Shown here one piece after another: positions 59,287-64,000 of a stretch of DNA of 64,000 nt. The position numbers and the translations under genes are program-made. How positions within the stretch are numbered: position 1 is the first letter of the stretch; every line of letters begins with the position of its first letter. Under the pieces are notes generated by a model that saw only the letters and a list, made by a program, of their open reading frames with translations, was not told the origin of the DNA and did no database searches. This stretch comes from Streptomyces sp. NBC_00670 (GTDB taxonomy: Bacteria; Actinomycetota; Actinomycetes; Streptomycetales; Streptomycetaceae), in the NCBI RefSeq assembly GCF_036226765.1, contig NZ_CP109017.1, forward strand, positions 1,116,001 through 1,180,000, written 5' to 3'.

Positions 59287-60627
59287 TCACACGTAACGCG
59301 GACCGTCCACCGGCCCGACCGCCAGGGCGACGGCGTCCGCGACCGCCCCGGCCTCCTCCGGCGCGAGGGTCGAGACGGTGATCCGGATGCCGGGCGGGGC
59401 CGCAGCCCGGAAGCGGGCACCGGGGGCGACCGCCCAGCCCGCGTGCAGCAGCCGGGCCACCGCGCCGGTCTCGTCCGGCACCGGGACCCAGACGTTCAGG
59501 CCGCTGCGGCCGTGGGCGCCCACCCCGCGCTCCGCGAGCGCGCCGATCAGCGCCTCGCGCCGCCGGCGGTACGCCGCCGCCACCGCCGGCACGTCCACCG
59601 CGCCGTCGGCCCACAGTCGTACGACGGCCCGTTGCAGCAGCCGGCTGACCCAGCCGGGGCCGAGCCGCTGCCTGCCGTGCACGCGGTCGATCGTGACCGG
59701 GTCCCCGGTGAGCACGGCGAGCCGCAGGTCGGGGCCGTACGCCTTGGCCACGGAGCGGACCAGCGCCCAGTTGCGGGTGGTCCCGGCCAGCGGGTGCAGG
59801 GGCAGATCGACGATGGCGTGGCCGTGGTCGTCCTCGATCAGCAGGGTCTCCGGGTGCGCGGCCAGCACGGCACGCAGGGCACGCGCGCGGGCGGCGCCCA
59901 CCACGGCGCCGGTCGGGTTCTGCGCCCGCCCGGTGACGACGAGGGCCCGGGCCCCGGCGACGAGGGCCGTGCGGACGTCCTCGGCGAGCGGCCCCTCGTC
60001 GTCGACACGGACCGGGACCGTACGCAGTCCGAGCGCGGGCACGAGGTCGAGCAGGCCGCCCCAGCCCGGGTCCTCGACGGCGACCGCGTCCCCGGGTCTG
60101 AGGTGGGCCGTGAGCACCCGTTCGATCGCGTCGAGCGATCCGGAGGCCACGATCACGGGTCCGTCCGGCACGCCGTCCGCGTCCAGTTCGGTGCGGGCGA
60201 TCCGGGCCAGTTCCGGCTCCACCGCGTCCTCCCCGTAGAGCACGGGGGCGCGGTCGGCCCGGCCGGCGGCCGCCGCGAACGCCTTCCCCAGGGCGGGCAG
60301 GAGCGCGGGGTCGGGGTTGCCGTCGGCGAGGTTGCGCACCCCCTCCGGGACCTGGACCCGGACGTACTCCCGGGCGGTGGTCGCCGGCTTCGCCCGGACC
60401 CGGCTGCCGCGCCGCCCGTCGGTCTCGATGACCCCGCGTTCCCGCAGGGTGCGGTAGGCGGCCGCGACGGTGTTCGGATTCACCCCGAGTGACGTCGCCA
60501 ACTCCCGCATGGGGGGAAGCAGTTGGCCGGGGAGCAGGTCACCGCTGCCCACCCCGCGTTCGATGCTCGCGGAAATCTCCGCCGCACGCCGGCCTTCGAT
60601 CCGATATTCTCCTAGCACAAAGGCCAT
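59287..60627 (-). CDS. MocR-type regulator (GntR HTH fused to aminotransferase class I)
   Basis: The 446-residue protein has a GntR winged helix (about 12-78: GQLLPPMRELATSLGVNPNT) and a fold-type I aminotransferase domain with ASGSLDAIERVLTAHLRPGD, EDPGWGGLLDLVPALGL, RAQNPTGAVV, LIEDDHGHAIVD and the PLP lysine in VRSVAKAYGPDLR. MocR proteins sense PLP or an amine and often regulate vitamin B6 or GABA metabolism. It is divergent from a PPOX-type gene with 70 bp between them, and its start codon adjoins the palindrome TGCACTAGTGCA. Confidence 0.92.
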   Translation of the reverse strand: MAFVLGEYRIEGRRAAEISASIERGVGSGDLLPGQLLPPMRELATSLGVNPNTVAAAYRTLRERGVIETDGRRGSRVRAKPATTAREYVRVQVPEGVRNLADGNPDPALLPALGKAFAAAAGRADRAPVLYGEDAVEPELARIARTELDADGVPDGPVIVASGSLDAIERVLTAHLRPGDAVAVEDPGWGGLLDLVPALGLRTVPVRVDDEGPLAEDVRTALVAGARALVVTGRAQNPTGAVVGAARARALRAVLAAHPETLLIEDDHGHAIVDLPLHPLAGTTRNWALVRSVAKAYGPDLRLAVLTGDPVTIDRVHGRQRLGPGWVSRLLQRAVVRLWADGAVDVPAVAAAYRRRREALIGALAERGVGAHGRSGLNVWVPVPDETGAVARLLHAGWAVAPGARFRAAAPPGIRITVSTLAPEEAGAVADAVALAVGPVDGPRYV

Positions 60628-60629
60628 TA

Positions 60630-60655
60630 TGCACTAGTGCAATACATTCCGTGCA
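60630..60655. promoter_or_regulatory. MocR operator: palindrome TGCACTAGTGCA and a further GTGCA
   Basis: TGCACTAGTGCA (60630-60641) is a perfect 12-bp palindrome directly upstream of the MocR ATG, and GTGCA repeats at 60651-60655. MocR proteins characteristically bind direct repeats plus an inverted copy, which fits GTGCA, GTGCA and TGCAC here. TACATT nearby could be a -10 for the plus-strand gene. Confidence 0.6.
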
Positions 60656-60697
60656 CCCCGGTCCCAGTCAGCGAAATCCAAGGGGAGACCAGACGCC

Positions 60698-61453
60698 ATG
60701 TCGCACGCCACCGCCGCCACCGCGCCGGAGACCACGCCGCAGCCGCCGTCGGAGCCGCCCGCCGCCTACGTCCCGACCGACCGCACCGTTCCCACACGCT
60801 CGGCGAACCGCGCCTCGTACGACAAGGAGCTGGTGCACTCGATACTCGACGAGGCCTACGTCTGCCACCTCGGCTTCGTGCGCGACGGGGCGCCGGTGGT
60901 GCTGCCGACGCTGTTCGGCAGGGTCGGCGAACGGCTGTACGTGCACGGGTCGACGGGCTCGCGGCCACTGCGGATGGCGGGGCGCGGACGGAGTCGGGAC
61001 CAGCAGGCGGAGCAGGGGCAGGAGCGGGCGTCGGCGGGGCTGCCGGTGTGTCTGACGGTCACGCACGTCGACGGCCTGGTACTGGCGCGGTCGGCGTTCC
61101 ACCACTCGCTCAACTACCGCTCGGTGGTGGTGCACGGCATCGCCGAACAGGTGACCGACCCCGAGGAGCGGCGGACGGCGCTGGACGCGCTGGTCGACCA
61201 CGTGGTCCCGGGCCGCTCGGCCGACTCCCGCCCGGCCAACGCCAAGGAGCTGGCCGCGACCGCCGTGCTGCGCCTGGACCTCGAGGAGGTCTCGGCGAAG
61301 GTGCGCACCGGCGGGGTCAACGACGAGCCGGAGGACCTCGGCCTGCCGTACTGGGCGGGCGTGGTACCGGTCCGCCCGGCATACGGCGCACCGGTGGCCG
61401 ACCCCGGGCTGGCGCCGGGGACGGCGGTGCCGGGGTATCTGCCGGGGCGGTGA
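60698..61453 (+). CDS. Pyridoxamine 5'-phosphate oxidase-family flavin-binding protein
   Basis: The 251-residue protein has a PPOX-type (Pfam putative PNPOx-like, FMN-binding 2) fold: ASYDKELVHSILDEAYVCHL, FVRDGAPVVLPTLFGRVGER, LYVHGSTGSRPLR, and AFHHSLNYRSVVVHGIAEQV. It is the divergent neighbour of a MocR regulator, so a role in B6-vitamer or related flavin chemistry under MocR control is likely. AAGGGGAGACC precedes the ATG. A conserved Gly/Pro C-terminus follows the domain. Confidence 0.88.
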   Translation: MSHATAATAPETTPQPPSEPPAAYVPTDRTVPTRSANRASYDKELVHSILDEAYVCHLGFVRDGAPVVLPTLFGRVGERLYVHGSTGSRPLRMAGRGRSRDQQAEQGQERASAGLPVCLTVTHVDGLVLARSAFHHSLNYRSVVVHGIAEQVTDPEERRTALDALVDHVVPGRSADSRPANAKELAATAVLRLDLEEVSAKVRTGGVNDEPEDLGLPYWAGVVPVRPAYGAPVADPGLAPGTAVPGYLPGR

Positions 61454-61474
61454 CCTCTCCCGGGCAAGCTCGGC

Positions 61475-62503
61475 CTAACGGGGCGGAGACTCCCCGGTGT
61501 GGGCGGCGGCGGGCGGGTGCGCCCCGCCGGCCGCCACGGGTGCCGGCGCCGGTGCCGGTACCGCCCGCGCGGCCCGCTGGGCCACGTACGCCCCGGTCAG
61601 CACCACCGCTCCGCCGATCACCTGCGGCGCCGACAGGTGTTCGCCGAGCAGCACCCAGGCGAGCACTGTCGCCACCACCGCCTCCAGGCACGCCACGACC
61701 CCCGCCACCTGCGGCGACAGCCGCCGCACGGCCAGTACGCCGGTGGCGTAGGCGAGGACGGTCGCGATGAGCACGATCCAGCCGAGCAGCAGCACGGCCG
61801 GCACCCGGGTGCCGTTCATGGCCGCGTCGCCGCCGAGCACGGACCACTCCATCTCCCACGGCCGTGCCACCACCGTCAGCACGAGCGCCCCGCCCAGCAG
61901 CCCGTACGCGATCACGCCCAGCGGGTCCGGGGCCGCCTCCTCCGCGTCGCCGCCGTGGTCGGACAGGACGAAGTAGCCGACCTGGCAGCAGGCCGCGCCG
62001 AGCGCGAGCACCAGCCCGAGCGCGTCGAAGGCCAGCCCCGACCACACCTCGACCACGCACGCGAGCCCGCCGGCCGCGAGGACGACCCCCACCGCCGCCG
62101 ACCGCGTCACCGGCCGCCGCTGCACGAACCGCACCCAGCCCAGGACCAGCGCGGGCGCGAGGTACTCCACGAGCAGCGCCACCCCGACCGGGATACGGGA
62201 GATCGCGGCGAAGTAGCAGGCCTGGACCCCGGCGACGGCGAGCAGCGCGAACCCGGCGAGCAGCACGGGGCGCCGCCGCACCAGCGCGCGGTGCCGTACG
62301 GCCACGGGGAGCATCACGACGGCGGCGCCCGCGACCCGCAGCCACACCACGTGCAGGGGTTCGAGCCCCGCCTCGATCAGCGGCTTCGCCGCGACCCCCG
62401 AGCCGCCGAAGGCGACCGCCGAGCCGAGGGCGAGCCCCAGCGCCACACCGTGTCCACGGCCGCCCCGGCCGTCCCGGCCGTCTCCAGAGGTACGCACCGG
62501 CAC
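61475..62503 (-). CDS. EamA/DMT family transporter
   Basis: The 342-residue protein has ten helices in two EamA units (GVALGLALGSAVAFGGSGVA, VVWLRVAGAAVVMLPVAVRH, IPVGVALLVEYLAPALVLGW; second half ending RRLSPQVAGVVACLEAVVAT then VLAWVLLGEHLS) and a Pro/Ala-rich tail. The substrate is unknown. It is a distant homologue of the 58.2-kb exporter. It is convergent with the PPOX gene 21 bp away. Confidence 0.9.
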   Translation of the reverse strand: MPVRTSGDGRDGRGGRGHGVALGLALGSAVAFGGSGVAAKPLIEAGLEPLHVVWLRVAGAAVVMLPVAVRHRALVRRRPVLLAGFALLAVAGVQACYFAAISRIPVGVALLVEYLAPALVLGWVRFVQRRPVTRSAAVGVVLAAGGLACVVEVWSGLAFDALGLVLALGAACCQVGYFVLSDHGGDAEEAAPDPLGVIAYGLLGGALVLTVVARPWEMEWSVLGGDAAMNGTRVPAVLLLGWIVLIATVLAYATGVLAVRRLSPQVAGVVACLEAVVATVLAWVLLGEHLSAPQVIGGAVVLTGAYVAQRAARAVPAPAPAPVAAGGAHPPAAAHTGESPPR

Positions 62504-62595
62504 ATGATGCCAGCCACCGACAGGACCGTCACCCCCGATGGCCCCTGACCGGCCTCGCCCGGCCGGTGCGGCGATTCCTGGTGGTCACGTAGGCG

Positions 62596-62710
62596 CGTCA
62601 GTCCCCATTGACATCCTTCGTCAGTCCCCGTTGACGTCCTCCGTCAGTCCCCGGTCACGCACTCCGCCGCTCCCCGGCCGCACGTCCCGTCAGTCCCGTG
62701 TCACGTACTC
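62596..62710. repeat. Five 23-bp tandem repeats copied from the 3' end of the Clp-N gene
   Basis: Units 62596-62618, 62619-62641, 62642-62664, 62665-62687 and 62688-62710 follow each other. Read on the minus strand, each resembles GAGTACGTGACACGGGACTG plus ACG, which is the end of the gene including its TGA stop. Four of five keep GGGACTGACG. The first unit lies inside the gene; the others are downstream. Confidence 0.8.
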
Positions 62711-63259
62711 CGTCAACGCGATCCGCCCGAGCAGCACCGCGGGGTCGATCCCCACCCGGCGCAGCACTTCCACCGCCCGGGAGCCGGGGTCCGCGGCCAC
62801 CGCTGCCAGGACGTCCATCCCCCGCGTCGCACCGCGCCGGCCGCGCCGTGCGCGTCGGCATGCCGCCGCCATCACCTCGGCCGCGGCCGGCGACCAGCCG
62901 CCGGGGCCGCGCAGCGTGGGCACCGCGCCGGAGTCCTCGACGCTGCTCTGCCAGCGCAGCCCGTAGCCGATGCTGCGCTGCACGAGGTAGCCGAGGAGCC
63001 GGGCCACCGCACGAGGGTCCCCGATCGCGGCCCGTACTTCGGGGTCCGACTCGAGCAGGGCGTGCAGGAGGTGGGCGGTGTCGATCTGGCGGTCGCCGTC
63101 GCGCACCGCCCGGCGGCGTGCGGCAGCGACGACGGACGCCAGGTCGTCGGTGAGCTGCGCGTCGGGATCGCTGTGGCGCGGGCCGGGCACGGCGGCCGGC
63201 GGCCGGCACTGGGTGGGTGGCACATCCCCCACCCCATCAACTTCGGCACCCCACGTCAT
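62690..63259 (-). CDS. Clp protease N-terminal (ClpA/C-type) domain protein
   Basis: The 189-residue protein has a Clp R (N) domain of two helical repeats, with RQIDTAHLLHALLESDPEVR and GMDVLAAVAADPGSRAVEVL then RRVGIDPAVLL. It has no AAA+ module. Standalone Clp-N proteins may act as adaptors or have unrelated roles. The start is uncertain: ATG 63259 is the longest, and an internal GTG near 63223 is possible. Its last codons form the first unit of a 23-bp tandem repeat. Confidence 0.78.
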   Translation of the reverse strand: MTWGAEVDGVGDVPPTQCRPPAAVPGPRHSDPDAQLTDDLASVVAAARRRAVRDGDRQIDTAHLLHALLESDPEVRAAIGDPRAVARLLGYLVQRSIGYGLRWQSSVEDSGAVPTLRGPGGWSPAAAEVMAAACRRARRGRRGATRGMDVLAAVAADPGSRAVEVLRRVGIDPAVLLGRIALTEYVTRD

Positions 63260-63370
63260 CCCCAGCCGGCAGCATCAACGGATCCCACGCAGGGTGGGTA
63301 CCACCCCGCGCGCCTCCTCCTTACGGATGACACGGCCCCGCATTTCCCCCGGGCAGAGGAGAACACGAAA

Positions 63371-63404
63371 CGGCGCCCCGCGGACCGTGGTCCACGGAGC
63401 GCCG
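63371..63404 (-). terminator. Imperfect terminator hairpin after the PadR gene
   Basis: CGGCGC (63371-63376) pairs with GCGCCG (63399-63404) outside a perfect CCGTGG/CCACGG stem (63385-63390, 63392-63397). It lies about 48 bp after the stop of the PadR gene. Confidence 0.5.
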
Positions 63405-63451
63405 TCCATGCCTGCGGAGCTCGGAGCGCCGTCAGGTCCGGGGCGTCGCTG

Positions 63452-64000
63452 TCAGTCCTCGTCGGCGAGGATCAGGTACAGCTTCTTGCGCGCCTCGTTG
63501 ATGACCGTCAGGGCCTTCTCGCGCTGCTCCTTGTTCCCGGTCTTCCAGACCTGGCCGAACGCCTCCATGAGGCCGAACCCGGCCTGCCGGATCTCGTTCA
63601 GCGACTCCCAGTCGACCCCGCGCGAGGCCTCCTCCCAGGGCGCCTCGGAGCCCTCGTCGGCGGCGGCGCGGCCCTGTTCGGTGAGCGAGAACAGCTTCTT
63701 GCCGCCCTCGGTCTCACTGACGATCAAGCCTTCGTCCTCCAGCAGCTGGAGGGTCGGGTAGACCGAGCCGGGGCTGGGCTTCCACGCCCCGCCGCTGCGC
63801 TCGGCGATCTCCTGGATCATCTCGTAGCCGTGCATGGGCCGGTCCTTGAGCAGCGCCAGGATCGAGGCGCGTACGTCGCCGCGCCGCGCCCTGCCCCGCG
63901 GCCCGCCCCGGCCGCGTCCGCCCCAGGGGCCGGGCCCGAAGCCCGGCCCGCCGAAGGGACCGTGCGGTCCACCGCCTCCGGGACCGAACGGCCCGAACGC
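63452..64000 (-). CDS. PadR family regulator (5' part beyond window)
   Basis: The 182 visible residues include a Gly/Pro/Phe-rich N-terminal stretch (FGPFGPGGGGPHGPFG-type, then GRGRGGPRGRARRGD) and a PadR winged helix (RASILALLKDRPMHGYEMIQ, GAWKPSPGSVYPTLQLLEDE then GLIVSETEGGKKLFSLTEQG). A C-terminal helical domain ends KLYLILADED. PadR proteins repress detoxification or multidrug genes, often autoregulated. The start codon lies to the right of the window. Its target may lie there too. Confidence 0.85.
   Translation of the reverse strand, partial: AFGPFGPGGGGPHGPFGGPGFGPGPWGGRGRGGPRGRARRGDVRASILALLKDRPMHGYEMIQEIAERSGGAWKPSPGSVYPTLQLLEDEGLIVSETEGGKKLFSLTEQGRAAADEGSEAPWEEASRGVDWESLNEIRQAGFGLMEAFGQVWKTGNKEQREKALTVINEARKKLYLILADED

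Overview
The window is a stretch of Streptomyces chromosome. The evidence is the very high G+C content with nearly every third codon position G or C, GTG/TTG starts, frequent leaderless starts, and families typical of the genus: DUF5753/DUF397 regulators, a divergent EF-Tu paralogue, a PHO-box-like phoD promoter and a c-di-AMP riboswitch ahead of an NlpC/P60 hydrolase. I see no prophage, transposase, integrase, CRISPR array, tRNA or rRNA. It reads as conserved chromosome with local decay and many short dispersed repeats.

Layout. 1-3.4 kb: riboswitch-led cell-wall hydrolase, DUF6328 membrane protein, then a whiJ/abaA-like regulatory trio (ATPase, HTH-DUF5753, DUF397). 3.4-8 kb: biotin genes, bioF divergent from bioB-bioA-bioD. 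8-9.1 kb: nested repeats, then a Fic/Doc-like toxin with an RHH antitoxin and a perfect operator palindrome. 9.2-17.1 kb: GNAT, two CNNM-type DUF21-CBS proteins, SGNH hydrolase, purB-mug, ROK regulator. 17.2-26.5 kb: autoregulated GntR/HutC regulator, alpha/beta hydrolase, phoD, an ACT-GNAT fusion, PLP enzyme divergent from an Lrp regulator, DUF885 hydrolase. 26.6-38 kb: sbcC-sbcD, YigZ, a cysteinyl-tRNA-synthetase-like remnant, CoA-binding protein, CDF transporter, TetR with a divergent FMN reductase, YbaK-like, XRE-cupin, hexapeptide acyltransferase.

38-48 kb: a broken gamma-carbonic anhydrase carrying a frameshift and an inserted hairpin repeat, DedA, CHAP protein, thioesterase, anchored DUF8017-type protein, MFS transporter, spermidine-synthase-like protein, EF-Tu paralogue, TVP38 protein, UppP. 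48-64 kb: lnt, Gfo/Idh oxidoreductase, proline-rich lipoprotein, ung, two SDRs, HipA-like kinase with DUF3037 partner, Rieske lipoprotein, PPOX proteins, LysR/EamA and MocR/PPOX divergent pairs, second EamA, Clp-N protein and a PadR regulator cut by the window edge.

Functional threads are cell envelope (NlpC/P60, CHAP, UppP, Lnt, PhoD), genome maintenance (SbcCD, Ung, Mug), cofactors (biotin; B6-linked MocR/PPOX) and many divergent regulator-target pairs whose operators can be read directly. The most unusual items are the HipA-DUF3037 pair, the degenerate Fic-fold module, the CysRS-like remnant, the doubly damaged gamma-carbonic anhydrase and the GntR promoter with palindromes on both promoter hexamers.
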